DNA from: Streptomyces qinzhouensis
GTDB taxonomy: Bacteria > Actinomycetota > Actinomycetes > Streptomycetales > Streptomycetaceae
Direction: 5' to 3'
Assembly (NCBI RefSeq): GCF_007856155.1
Contig: NZ_CP042266.1
Span: 4,526,001 to 4,590,000, forward strand
DNA: 64,000 nt
Part shown: positions 28,160-37,389 of the stretch, one piece after another
Numbering within the stretch: position 1 is the first letter of the stretch
Layout: every line of letters begins with the position of its first letter
Translations under genes and position numbers: made by a program
The notes under the pieces: model-generated
The model's input: only the letters and a program-made list of their open reading frames with translations
Database searches by the model: none
Told to the model about the DNA's origin: nothing

Positions 28160-29018
28160 GCAGGTCGGGGAGGCGCGAGAGGCCATCGGCCCCGTACCCC
28201 TCCTCGACCGCGCGGTCGATCAGCCGCTCCAGCGGCTGGAAGAACTCCGTGGTCACTCCCTCGCCGGCCAGGGTGTTCAGCAGATTCGGCAGCGCCGCTT
28301 GGTTGACGGCGAGGCTGGAGACATCGGTGAGGTGCTCGCCGGAGTCCAGGGCCTCCGCCTCCTCCATGATGTAGAGGGCCATGGCGTTGAGCCAATCCCG
28401 CAGGGGCTCCGCGATCTCCTTCGCGGGGATTCCCACCGCCTTGGCCAGGGCGAAGGCGTGCATGGTGCCGATGCCCTGGCCGTACATCCCGATGAGCAGG
28501 GCGAAGTCGTGCACCGCGGCCCGCCCCGCGTCCTCGCCGACGTACCGGGCGCCGCCCAGGACGCGGAAGGTGTCCTCGTACTCCCCGAACGCCTCCTGGT
28601 CGCCGCTGTAGTAGATGTACGCATGCGGCCCGGCGATCATCTGCGGGCTCGCCATGATCCCGCCGTCGAGATAGCGCGCCCCGTGCTCGGCGGCGAAGGC
28701 GGCCAGTTCGCGGGCCTGCGCCGGGGTGCCGTTGGTGAGGTTGGCGATCGTACGGCCGCGGAGGCGGTCGGCGAGGGGCTCCAGCAGTTCACGGACGGCG
28801 TCGTTGGCGGTCAGCGTGAGCACCAGCAACTCGCCGGCCTCCACCGCCTCGGCGACATCGGCCGCGGGGGCGGCGCCCTGGGCGACCAGCGGCCCGGTCT
28901 TGGCGGCGGTGCGGTTCCAGACGGTAATCGGATACCCGGCTTTCAGAAGGGCGGCGGCGAGGGCCGAGCCCATCATTCCGAGACCCAGGACGGAGACGGC
29001 GGGCTTGGCGGCAGACAT
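28143..29018 (-). CDS. Imine-reductase-like NADP-dependent oxidoreductase (beta-hydroxyacid dehydrogenase fold)
   Basis: This is a 291-residue protein of the 6-phosphogluconate dehydrogenase/beta-hydroxyacid dehydrogenase superfamily. VLGLGMMGSALAAALLKAGY is the dinucleotide motif, with WNRT at the end of the second strand (NADP type). The block IANLTNGTPAQARE replaces the serine-containing SGG block of hydroxyacid dehydrogenases and matches imine reductases. The lysine normally catalytic near residue 170 is replaced in AAVHDFALLIGMYGQ, also as in that group. It dimerises through the C-terminal helices. The cognate imine is unknown. The ATG is preceded by GGGAGCACCCCC. Confidence 0.85.
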   Translation of the reverse strand: MSAAKPAVSVLGLGMMGSALAAALLKAGYPITVWNRTAAKTGPLVAQGAAPAADVAEAVEAGELLVLTLTANDAVRELLEPLADRLRGRTIANLTNGTPAQARELAAFAAEHGARYLDGGIMASPQMIAGPHAYIYYSGDQEAFGEYEDTFRVLGGARYVGEDAGRAAVHDFALLIGMYGQGIGTMHAFALAKAVGIPAKEIAEPLRDWLNAMALYIMEEAEALDSGEHLTDVSSLAVNQAALPNLLNTLAGEGVTTEFFQPLERLIDRAVEEGYGADGLSRLPDLLTPRR

Positions 29019-29120
29019 GGGGGTGCTCCCTGGGAAAGTGAGGTGGTGGGGTTTCCTGATCGGATAACCCCATCCTCGATTCCCGAAACGGCCTTCACAA
29101 GTACCGACTTATTAGTGGGC

Positions 29121-29140
29121 TACTTACCAAAAGGTGAGTA
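29121..29140. promoter_or_regulatory. Inverted repeat upstream of the imine-reductase-like gene
   Basis: TACTTACC-AAAA-GGTGAGTA is a near-perfect dyad (7 of 8 pairs), about 105 bases before the reductase start. A related half-site (AAGTACCGACTT) lies 20 bases closer to the gene. It is a candidate operator for an unlinked repressor. Confidence 0.5.
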
Positions 29141-29173
29141 ACGGGCCGCGAGAGCGCCGGCACCGGCGCCGTA

Positions 29174-29812
29174 TCAGTCCTGTGCTTCCTCCCGCTGGTC
29201 CCGGCTCCGGTCCGGTGTCTCGGTGGAGCCGTCGGAATCGGAGGGCTGCACCGGGAGTCGTACGGCGATGAGGTCACCGACGCCCGCGACCTCGTTCAGC
29301 GCGTCGGCCAGCGCCAGCATCACCCGGCGTACCCCTTCGATCTCCTTGCGGAGCTCGGGGGTACGTGCCCAACGGCGTTCGTGCGAGACGGGGTCGACGT
29401 GTTCGGAGCGGAGGCTCTCATGGGCTGTGAGGAGCGGGTGCCACTTGCTGAGCAACGGCCGGACACAGAGATTGAGCACGGTGACCGCGAGCGCCCCGAA
29501 GGTCACCTGGCCCGCCGGGACACGCGGTGCGACGGCCGGACCGTAGCGGCGCAGGATGTCCCGTGTCGTACCGAAGACGGTGTAGAGCGACGAGAGTGCC
29601 TCCCGCAACAAGCCTTCGTCCTCGTTGAGTTCGACCACGGAGATACGGGTGGCCAGCTCGACGTACAGCTCCCATGCCGCGTCTCGTTCGGCTTCGTCCG
29701 GTTCCCAGACCCCGGATATCTCCCCGACCAGCGGGATCGCGAGCTTCACGCTGATCTGGCGGGGTACGAAGGCGCTGCTCCGGCCCCCGGTTCGCCTCTG
29801 CCTCTGACGCAT
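29174..29812 (-). CDS. Unrecognised protein divergent from the TIR-WD40 gene
   Basis: This is a 212-residue protein of no family I can name. It starts MRQRQRRTGGRSSAFVPRQ and contains an acidic helix (WEPDEAERDAAWELYVELAT), a helical region and a moderately hydrophobic stretch (FGALAVTVLNLCVRPLLSKWHPLL) near residue 115. A conserved-looking RPLLSKWHP lies at its end, and a long helix (ELRKEIEGVRRVMLALADALNEV) follows. No signal peptide is seen. The ATG at 29812 is chosen because GGGAAGG precedes it; a start at 29845 lacks a ribosome site. It shares an 88-base divergent promoter with the TIR gene, which suggests a working partnership, perhaps control or sensing. Confidence 0.8.
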   Translation of the reverse strand: MRQRQRRTGGRSSAFVPRQISVKLAIPLVGEISGVWEPDEAERDAAWELYVELATRISVVELNEDEGLLREALSSLYTVFGTTRDILRRYGPAVAPRVPAGQVTFGALAVTVLNLCVRPLLSKWHPLLTAHESLRSEHVDPVSHERRWARTPELRKEIEGVRRVMLALADALNEVAGVGDLIAVRLPVQPSDSDGSTETPDRSRDQREEAQD

Positions 29813-29900
29813 ATCCACAACCTTCCCTGCGGCCGAACCTGGCATGTCACTCTATGAGTTGGCGCGAGTCGCACAAGTTCGGTCCATACCGGGGGGATGG

Positions 29901-32753
29901 ATGAAGAGGGACGGCTTCATTTCGTACAGCCACAAGCGGGACATCGAGTTGGCGCAGGCGTTGCAGCGGGGGCTGCACCAGTTGGCGCGGCCGTGGACGA
30001 GGCGGCCCGTCCTCAGTGTCTTCCGGGATACGACCAGCTTGTCCGCCAATCACGACCTGTGGTCGTCGATCCTCAACGAGCTGGAACAGACCCGTTACTT
30101 CATCTATTTGGCCTCGCCGGAGGCCGCCGAGTCACGCTGGGTCCGCAAGGAGATCCAGTTCTGGCTGGACAACCGTCCGCTCGACCGCTTCCTGATCGCC
30201 GTCAGCTCGGGGCAGGTGGCGTGGGACCAGGAAGCCGGGGACTTCGACTGGGAGCGGACGGATGCCCTGCCCGATCTGCTGCGGGGCAGGTTCACGACCG
30301 AGCCACTGTGGGTGGATCTGACCCGGATTCGCGAAGGCAGTAAGTACTCCTTGCGGCAGGCGGAGTTCCGGGATGCGGTCGGGACGCTGGCCGCGCCGCT
30401 GCACGGAGTCGGCAAGGATGCGCTCGACAGCGAGGACATCCGGCAGCATCGTCTCTCGGCCCGATTAAGGCGGGGCGCGGTCTCGGGCCTGGTGGTACTG
30501 CTGGTCACGGCGGTCATCGCTAGTGTCCTCGCCTGGCAGCAGCGGAACGAGGCGCTGGACCGGGCGCGGACCTCGGCGTCACAGGCACTGGCGGCCCGGG
30601 CGCTGGAGACACTGGACGCCGATCCGCGGAAGGCGGCGCAGTTCGCGCTGTACGCGGAGAAGGTCAAACCGACCGCTGACTCGGCGCAGGCGCTGGCGGC
30701 GACAGTGGCCGCCAACGGCCATGTGGTGCGGCATCTGAAACCCGGCTCCGACGAGGTGAGCGCGTACATCGGCTCCCGGTCCAGTCCCCCCGCCCGGGTG
30801 GCGATCAGCCGTGACGGCGGAGTGCTCGCCTACTACGCGGCCTTCGGTTCCAGGAAGGTCCATATCTACGACATCCGGACGGGGCAGTCCCGGAACCCCC
30901 TGCCGGCCCAGACCCAGGAGTCGGTTGGTGGGGAGTTCGAGTTGAGCGCGGATGGCGGAATACTCGCCGTCGAGAGCGGTGTGAACCATGTCCAGCTGTG
31001 GGACGTCCGGAAGGCCCGGCAGCTCTGGGCAGGGAGTCTGGGCAACAACCCCAAAGAACTCAGCAATGCGCACAAGGGATTCCGGTCCATGGCGCTCTCC
31101 CCGGACGGTCGCTGGCTCGCCGCCGCCCACGCCACAATCGGTGCTGACAGTCTCCAGATCAGCATCTGGAGCAGGGCGGCGGGTCGGGTGGTCCATGAAG
31201 AGTTGTCGGGGTCGCAGAACGTCACCCTCGGCTTTGAGGAGACCGGCCGCCAACTGCTTGCCCTCGATGAGGATGCGGGCTCGTTACGCCGCTATGACAC
31301 CTTGCGCGGTACCTGGGGTGCGGCCCGCAAGCTGGACGGGTTCCAGGCGAAGTCCGATGACGTGATACTCGCCCCTGGAGCGGGGCAGGCGGCGGTCCGG
31401 TCCAGGGACGGGGAGGTGCAGATCTGGGATCTTGTCACTGGCAAGCCCATCGCCGGCTCGGGGACCGGCGCGCTTGATGAGATTGCCCTTCCGGGGGCGG
31501 GTGTGCGGTTCGTCGCGGGTGCCCGGGACGGGACGGTAGCGCTGTATGACCGGGATTTGAGCCGGGACCGGGTGCTCGGGGCCTTCAGTTTCCCCGTACA
31601 GGACCTCGCGGTCTCCGGCGACGGCCGATGGGTGGCCGCCGGGTCCGACGACGGCGCGATCTCGCTCTTCTCTGCGGACCCGCTGCGTGCCGGTGCGGTG
31701 CTGCCCAATGCGGACGGGCTGAAGGCGAAGTCGTTGTCAACGGACGGCCGGGTCGCGCTCCGGGCTGTCCCTGATGAGCGGGTGGATGTGTGGACGGTCG
31801 GCAAGGGCGATGCTGGGCTGCGGCGGCTGATGGGGATACCAAAGGCAGTGAACTTCGAGGAGAGCGCCGTCTCCGTCACCGCCGACGGCAGTCGGGCCGC
31901 GCTCCTGTGGGAAGGGGAGCTGTCGCTCTGGGACACCCGGACCGGTGGGCAGATCGGCGAACCGGTGTTCTACGGCTCTTCGAAATCCGGGTTCAGCGGC
32001 GAACTCTTCTTTCTGGCGGACGATGTTCATCTGGTGGGGATCTGGGAGAAGGGCGTACTGATCATCGACTCCCGTACCGGTCGCATTCGGCAGACACTGA
32101 GTGACGAGTCCCATTACACCTTGCTGGTCGTGAGCGGGGACCGCAGGAGCGTGGCCTTGCTGGACAGGACCGCAGTCGAGGTCAACGTCTGGCGGCTCTC
32201 GGAAGGGGGCCGTATGAAGAGAGTCCGCACAGCACAGCTCGGCGTGGGCTCCGCCTCGAACGTCTCGGTGAGTCATGGCGGGGACATGGTGGCTGTGACG
32301 CAGGGAGACGGCCGTATCTCCTTTATCGATGTGGAATCGGGGCGGATCACCAACGGCGCCGTGCTGTCGCAGTCCGGATACGGGCTGCTGGTCTTCAGCC
32401 GTGACACCCGGCTCGCGGCGCAGGCCTTCAGCAACCGCGACGGCGTCGGGGTGCGATTCTGGGACACGAGAAGCGGAGATGTACTCGGCACCTGGCCCCT
32501 GAAGCTGCGAGCCCCCGGGACCGGGGTGGGACCGAGGGCGAAGTGGACCTACGCCGAGATCGATATGCAGCTCGCCCCGGCTCCTGAAGGTGGCTTCCTC
32601 GCCCTTGGGATCGACGGCTCCCTGGTCCGGCGAAGCCTGGACCCGGATGTCTGGCGCCGCGACCTGTGCGCCCTGGCCCCGGAGCCGCTGCCGAAGGCCG
32701 AGTACGAGCGGTATCTCGGTGATCTCGCGGTGGACCGCCCCTGCCCGGCCTGA
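29901..32753 (+). CDS. TIR domain - transmembrane - WD40 repeat protein
   Basis: This is a 950-residue protein in three parts. Residues about 3-150 are a TIR domain: DGFISYSHKRDIELAQAL, then SVFRDTTSLSANHDLW, then FIYLASPEAAESRWVRKEI. Glu84 in the W-V-R-K-E segment lies where the NADase-type TIR catalytic Glu is found. A single membrane helix follows (about 194-214, VSGLVVLLVTAVIASVLAW). From about 280 to 930 there is a WD40-like beta-propeller with repeated ALSPDGRWLAA and WD-type strand ends. Such TIR proteins are known in immunity or signalling; NAD cleavage here is inference. The ATG has GGGGGG 5-10 bases upstream. Its divergent neighbour is an unrecognised 212-residue protein. Confidence 0.9.
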   Translation: MKRDGFISYSHKRDIELAQALQRGLHQLARPWTRRPVLSVFRDTTSLSANHDLWSSILNELEQTRYFIYLASPEAAESRWVRKEIQFWLDNRPLDRFLIAVSSGQVAWDQEAGDFDWERTDALPDLLRGRFTTEPLWVDLTRIREGSKYSLRQAEFRDAVGTLAAPLHGVGKDALDSEDIRQHRLSARLRRGAVSGLVVLLVTAVIASVLAWQQRNEALDRARTSASQALAARALETLDADPRKAAQFALYAEKVKPTADSAQALAATVAANGHVVRHLKPGSDEVSAYIGSRSSPPARVAISRDGGVLAYYAAFGSRKVHIYDIRTGQSRNPLPAQTQESVGGEFELSADGGILAVESGVNHVQLWDVRKARQLWAGSLGNNPKELSNAHKGFRSMALSPDGRWLAAAHATIGADSLQISIWSRAAGRVVHEELSGSQNVTLGFEETGRQLLALDEDAGSLRRYDTLRGTWGAARKLDGFQAKSDDVILAPGAGQAAVRSRDGEVQIWDLVTGKPIAGSGTGALDEIALPGAGVRFVAGARDGTVALYDRDLSRDRVLGAFSFPVQDLAVSGDGRWVAAGSDDGAISLFSADPLRAGAVLPNADGLKAKSLSTDGRVALRAVPDERVDVWTVGKGDAGLRRLMGIPKAVNFEESAVSVTADGSRAALLWEGELSLWDTRTGGQIGEPVFYGSSKSGFSGELFFLADDVHLVGIWEKGVLIIDSRTGRIRQTLSDESHYTLLVVSGDRRSVALLDRTAVEVNVWRLSEGGRMKRVRTAQLGVGSASNVSVSHGGDMVAVTQGDGRISFIDVESGRITNGAVLSQSGYGLLVFSRDTRLAAQAFSNRDGVGVRFWDTRSGDVLGTWPLKLRAPGTGVGPRAKWTYAEIDMQLAPAPEGGFLALGIDGSLVRRSLDPDVWRRDLCALAPEPLPKAEYERYLGDLAVDRPCPA

Positions 32754-32831
32754 GGCCCTCCCCGCACCGGCTGGCGGGTGGTCCGGGCGCGGCGCATTCT
32801 GGGAGGTGGAAGAGGGTGGAGGTGGTCCGTC

Positions 32832-33107
32832 ATGCACGCACAGACGCTCGTCGGCTGGCATGTCGAGATGGAGTTCCGCGAAGACGGCGACCGGACGCGG
32901 GCCGCCGCGATGGTCCGGCTGTCGGACGGGACCGAGATCAGAGGGCATGGGAACGCTCAGCGGCATCCCTCGGACGCGGAGCAGCTGCGGGTCGGGGAGG
33001 AGATCGCGGGGGCGCGGGCGCTGATGGAGATCGCCTCGCAGCTTTTGCAGAAGGCGCATCACGAGATCGACGAGGCTTCGGGGCGGTCCTCGCATCCGCT
33101 GAACTGA
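32832..33107 (+). CDS. DUF1876 (dsRBD-fold) protein
   Basis: This is a 91-residue protein of the DUF1876 family, common in actinobacteria. It has QTLVGWHVEMEFREDGDRTRA, then LSDGTEIRGHGNAQRHP, then VGEEIAGARALMEIASQLL. The predicted fold resembles a double-stranded RNA-binding domain, but no RNA-binding role is shown. GGTGGAGGTGG precedes the ATG. It is 78 bases after the TIR-WD40 gene on the same strand, so it could be read through from it, but its family occurs widely without TIR genes. Confidence 0.85.
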   Translation: MHAQTLVGWHVEMEFREDGDRTRAAAMVRLSDGTEIRGHGNAQRHPSDAEQLRVGEEIAGARALMEIASQLLQKAHHEIDEASGRSSHPLN

Positions 33108-33164
33108 CCCCGGTGTTGATCGTTTGTTTATCAGACATCGTTGTCGCGCTGTCACTCTCGGCGC

Positions 33165-36100
33165 ATGCGACAACACAGACACAGACGTATACAGGTTGGG
33201 CTGCTGAGCGCGGCGCTGCTGGGCGGGGTTCTGGGGGCGGTGCCCGCGCAGGCGGCGCCGGCGCCGGACAAGGGGGCGGTGCGGGCTGCCGCCGTGCCGG
33301 TCGGGCAGGCCGTCCATCTGCAGAACATCAAGAACGGCGCCCAGCTGGGGATCACGGCCACCGGTGGCGGCAATATCGCCGAGGCGCGGGCTCCCCAGGG
33401 GGACAACTACAACCAGGCGTGGGCGCTGGAGCGGACGCCGGGTGGGACGTATCTGCTGCGCAACAGTGAGCTGCGGAACTTCTGCCTGGTCCGGGATCCG
33501 GAACCGCTGGCCGGCCTCTGCAATGAGAGCGGCGCCGAGTGGGACGTCCAGCAGATCGGCGACGGCGAGTACTGGATCAAGGTGCCGGGGGCCGACCGGT
33601 ATCTGAGCAGTTCGACGGAGATCAGCAAGAGCAACAAGGTCGCCGATCTCAAGATCGGGACGGACGGGGACGACCGGGGGACCTGGTTCATGACCCCCGT
33701 CAACTGGCCCAAGCAGGCCATGCCGCCGCAGGACCGGCGGACGCTGGAACACATGACGTACCTGACCGCGCACAACGCGATGATCAACTCGGAGGACGGG
33801 TACGACACCCTCGCGCCCAACCAGCCGCATTCGATGGCCCGTCAGCTCGCGGACGGCGTACGGGCGCTGATGCCCGACGTCAACGCGAAGGTGGTCGGCG
33901 GGTCCATTCCGCTCTGTCACGGCGGGAGCTGCGGCGGCCAGGTGCAGCCGGGGAACAACCTGGAGGGGATGCTGCGGACGCTGAAGACGTTCCTTGACGC
34001 CAACCCCTCCGAGGTCGTGTCCGTCTTCATCGAGGACCAGGGGTCGCTGGAGAACGCGGACTACGAGCAGTACGGGCTGAATCTCGTGCCGGGCGTCAAG
34101 GACCTGCTGTTCGTCCCCGACGACGCGAAGGTGCCCGACGCCCTGAAGCAGGGCTGGGACGTCCACCGCAACGGCTGGCCGCTGCTCAAAGACATGATCG
34201 CCAAGAACAAGCGGCTGCTGATCTTCTCCGGGGAGACGAAGCGGGAGTCCATCGGCTTTATGGCGGACCAGCGCTGGCGGGTCGAGAACCACTGGTCCAT
34301 GGGCCTCGGTCTGGGCAACTCCGACTGGGCCTGCTTCTCGCGCTGGGGAAGCAAGCCGCTCGGCGCCCGGCCCTCCGGGAAGTTCCGGCCGCTGTTCTTC
34401 ATGAACCACTTCCGTGATGTGCCGATGGCACCGACGTACACGACGGACAACCAGAAGATGCGGCAGCGGGCCGAGAACGTGTGCACCACGGCCGCCCGCC
34501 GGAAGCCGAACTTCGTCGCCGTCGACCAGTACAAGGACGGCGATCTGTTCCCGCAGATCGCGCAGATGAACACGTACTGGTACCAGGCGCAGCCCGCCCC
34601 CGACTCCGGCGGCGGACAGCAGCCCGATCCGGGGACGCCCGCCGGTGACCCCTTTGACAACGGTGTCGACCGACGTGGGCCCAAGCCCGCGGCCGGAGTC
34701 CCGCACTCGTCGTGCCGTCCGGAGGGGATGGTTCCGACCGCCGGGGCGTCCGCCCGCTACTGCGACGTATACGACAAGGACGGGCGGGAGTGGCTCGGCG
34801 GCGCCGGCCATGACCGGCGGGTCGTCGGCTACTTCAACGCCACTCGCAACGGCACCGACGGCCGGCCCCGCTATCTGGTCAAGAACATCCCCTGGAGCCG
34901 GGTCACCCATATCAACTACGCCTTCGCCCGGATCGAGGGAAACCGGATCTCCGTCGGTGACGAGGGTGCGGCGAGTAATCCGGCGACCCGGATGACCTGG
35001 CCCGGTGTGACCGGCGCGGAGATGGACCCGGGGCTGCCGTATCAGGGCCACTTCAACCAACTGGCCAAGTACAAGAAGCGGCATCCGCAGGTGAAGGCGC
35101 TGATCGCGGTCGGCGGCTGGGCCGACACCAAGGGCTTCTACGCGATGGCCACCAACGCCGACGGCACGGTCAACCAGGCGGGTATCAACACCTTCGCCGA
35201 CTCGGTCGTCGACTTCCTCGGCCGCTACGGCGCCGCGTTCGACGGCGTCGACATCGACTACGAGTACCCGACGGCCATGCCGGACAGCGGCAACCCGGAG
35301 GACTGGGGCGTCGCCAACCCCCGCCGCAAGGGCCTCCAGGCCGGCTACAACGCGCTGATGAAGACCCTGCGGGAGAAGCTCGACGGGGCCGGCCGCTACT
35401 ACCTGCTGACCTCCGCCGCCTCCGCGTCCGGGCATCTGGTGCGCGGCTACGACGCCGGACAGGCCCTCGCCTACCAGGACTACGTCAATGTGATGACGTA
35501 CGACCTCCACGGCTCCTGGAACCAGTACGTCGGCCCGCAGGCGCCGCTCTACGACGACGGACGCGACGGTGAACTCGCCGCGGCCGGGGTCTACGACTCC
35601 GTCGGCAAACCCGAGTACGGCAAGACCGGCTACTTCAATGTCGACTGGGCGTACCACTACTACCGGGGCGCCCTCCAGCCGGGCCGGATCAACCTCGGCA
35701 TCCCGTACTACACGCGCGGCTGGCGCGACGTCCAGGGCGGCACCGACGGACTGTGGGGTACCGCCCCGCTGCCCGACCAGAGCGCCTGCCAGCCCGGCAC
35801 CGGCACCCGCGGGTTCTGCGGAAACGGCGCCATCGGCATCGACAACCTCTGGCACGACACCAGCCGCGGCCGGGAGGTCGCCGCGGGCTCCAACCCGCTC
35901 TGGCACGTCCGCAACCTCCAGAACGGCCGCGCCGGGGACTATCTGCGGGCGTACGGGCTCGACCCGGACGCCCCGCCGAACCGCCTCACCGGCACCTACC
36001 AGCGCAAGTACAGCAACGCGCTGGAGTCGATGTGGCTGTGGAACGCGGAGAAGAAGGTCTTCCTGACCGCCGAGGACGAACAGAGCATCGACGCCAAGAT

Positions 36101-37325
36101 CCGCTATGTGAAGGACAAGGGCATCGGCGGCGTCATGATGTGGGAACTCGCCGGTGACCTGGGCCGCGGCCCGGACGGCAGCTACGGCATGGGCCATGAG
36201 CTCACCAACCGGATCGACGACTCGCTGCGCGGCTCGGGCGGCTACATCACCGAGCGGACCGACGGCACCGTACCGCCCGACCAGGTCGTCGACGTCGGCG
36301 TCGAGTTCGCCGACTTCCCGACCGCCGAGGCCGACCTCTGGCCCCAGCAGCCCAAACTGCGGATCACCAACCGCAGCACCAAGCCGCTACCGTCCGGCAC
36401 CGAGATCGCCTTCGACCTTCCCACCAGCGCCCCGGCGCTGCTGAAGGACGACAACTGGCAGGAGCTGAAGGACACGCTCCGGCCCGGGCACACCGGGCCC
36501 AACGCGGGCGGACTGAAGGGCACGTTCCACCGGGTGACGCTGAAACTCGGCTACTGCGAGGGCATCGCGGCGGGCGCCACCCGCGATATCGGCCTCAAGT
36601 ACTTCCTGCCGGTGACCGGGCCCGCGAACATCACCCTGAAGTTCGGGGACGCGGTGTACGGCTCCACCCAGGACCGCCGCCGCGGCGCCACGACCACCGA
36701 ACCCCCGGCCGGCAACACCGGAACCGCCTGCCAGGCGGAGGCCTGGAACGCCGCCCGTACCTACAATCCGGCCTGGGCGCCCTTCCAGCTCTGGCGCACC
36801 GGGGACGGCTACAAGATCCAGGACGTCAACAGTTCGCTGGTCCTGGACCACCCCGGCTCCTGGGCCACCACCCATCTCATCGAGTCCCAGGACGGCAACC
36901 GGAACCAGATCTGGAAGATCGCCCCGGACGGCAGCACCGGCCGCTTCCGGATCACCTCCGACAGCGGCGGCCGGGACCAGTGCCTGGGCGCGGAGAGCAG
37001 GCTCGGCGAACTCTCGGTGAAGAACTGCGACGGCGGCGCGGCACAGTCGTGGCGGTTCACCGACGACAAGGGCGCCCCGGTCGCGGGCATCCCGGCCGAC
37101 GGGAAGGCCCATGGGCTGCTCGCCGCGTCGGGCCAGGTCGCCGAACCGCGCAACAGCGGCAACACCGCCCGTACGAAGGTGGTCGCGGGTGATCCGACGG
37201 GTGTGACCCGGACGGTCGTCTCGTACGGCGGCCACTGGTGGAAGGCCAAGTTCTGGACGAAGGGGAATACGCCGAACGCGGCGGACGCCCGTAATCCGTG
37301 GACGAGGCTGGGGCCGGTCGGCTAA
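33165..37325 (+). CDS. Secreted multidomain PI-PLC-like / GH18 chitinase fusion with lectin and chitin-binding domains
   Basis: This is a 1386-residue exported protein. Signal peptide: residues 1-29, ending PAQAAPAP. About 43-180: ricin-type lectin-like trefoil (VHLQNIKNGAQLGI). About 190-475: phosphatidylinositol-phospholipase C X-like domain with His203 in LTAHNAM and His252 in PLCHGG, spaced 49 residues as in the two catalytic histidines of bacterial PI-PLC. About 550-1023: GH18 chitinase with DGVDIDYEYP (acid Glu700). A ~150-residue region follows, then a second ricin-like region (about 1200-1330) and a terminal CBM5/12-like stretch (GGHWWKAKFWTKGNTP). It would attack chitin and perhaps phosphoinositide-type lipids outside the cell. 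The start is uncertain: no strong ribosome site is seen, and TTG at 33141 is possible. Confidence 0.9.
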   Translation: MRQHRHRRIQVGLLSAALLGGVLGAVPAQAAPAPDKGAVRAAAVPVGQAVHLQNIKNGAQLGITATGGGNIAEARAPQGDNYNQAWALERTPGGTYLLRNSELRNFCLVRDPEPLAGLCNESGAEWDVQQIGDGEYWIKVPGADRYLSSSTEISKSNKVADLKIGTDGDDRGTWFMTPVNWPKQAMPPQDRRTLEHMTYLTAHNAMINSEDGYDTLAPNQPHSMARQLADGVRALMPDVNAKVVGGSIPLCHGGSCGGQVQPGNNLEGMLRTLKTFLDANPSEVVSVFIEDQGSLENADYEQYGLNLVPGVKDLLFVPDDAKVPDALKQGWDVHRNGWPLLKDMIAKNKRLLIFSGETKRESIGFMADQRWRVENHWSMGLGLGNSDWACFSRWGSKPLGARPSGKFRPLFFMNHFRDVPMAPTYTTDNQKMRQRAENVCTTAARRKPNFVAVDQYKDGDLFPQIAQMNTYWYQAQPAPDSGGGQQPDPGTPAGDPFDNGVDRRGPKPAAGVPHSSCRPEGMVPTAGASARYCDVYDKDGREWLGGAGHDRRVVGYFNATRNGTDGRPRYLVKNIPWSRVTHINYAFARIEGNRISVGDEGAASNPATRMTWPGVTGAEMDPGLPYQGHFNQLAKYKKRHPQVKALIAVGGWADTKGFYAMATNADGTVNQAGINTFADSVVDFLGRYGAAFDGVDIDYEYPTAMPDSGNPEDWGVANPRRKGLQAGYNALMKTLREKLDGAGRYYLLTSAASASGHLVRGYDAGQALAYQDYVNVMTYDLHGSWNQYVGPQAPLYDDGRDGELAAAGVYDSVGKPEYGKTGYFNVDWAYHYYRGALQPGRINLGIPYYTRGWRDVQGGTDGLWGTAPLPDQSACQPGTGTRGFCGNGAIGIDNLWHDTSRGREVAAGSNPLWHVRNLQNGRAGDYLRAYGLDPDAPPNRLTGTYQRKYSNALESMWLWNAEKKVFLTAEDEQSIDAKIRYVKDKGIGGVMMWELAGDLGRGPDGSYGMGHELTNRIDDSLRGSGGYITERTDGTVPPDQVVDVGVEFADFPTAEADLWPQQPKLRITNRSTKPLPSGTEIAFDLPTSAPALLKDDNWQELKDTLRPGHTGPNAGGLKGTFHRVTLKLGYCEGIAAGATRDIGLKYFLPVTGPANITLKFGDAVYGSTQDRRRGATTTEPPAGNTGTACQAEAWNAARTYNPAWAPFQLWRTGDGYKIQDVNSSLVLDHPGSWATTHLIESQDGNRNQIWKIAPDGSTGRFRITSDSGGRDQCLGAESRLGELSVKNCDGGAAQSWRFTDDKGAPVAGIPADGKAHGLLAASGQVAEPRNSGNTARTKVVAGDPTGVTRTVVSYGGHWWKAKFWTKGNTPNAADARNPWTRLGPVG

Positions 37326-37344
37326 CCGCCGGGCCCAGTGAAAA

Positions 37345-37375
37345 GGGGCGTCACCGCGGTGTGCGGTGACGCCCC
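37345..37375. terminator. Terminator between the fusion chitinase and argS
   Basis: A perfect 13-bp stem (GGGGCGTCACCGC and its complement) with a GGTGT loop lies between the converging stops and is followed by GTTTC. AAAA precedes the stem, so it can also serve the argS side. Confidence 0.88.
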
Positions 37376-37389
37376 GTTTCTCTGAAGTG

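Noticed and set aside
29844..29901. An earlier start for the TIR gene at 29844.
   Set aside because: It lacks a ribosome site and would overlap the divergent promoter; the TIR domain begins right after the ATG at 29901.
31737..36197. A 1486-codon frame on the minus strand.
   Set aside because: It is the shadow of the TIR-WD40 and PLC-GH18 genes; it crosses two real genes and an intergenic gap.
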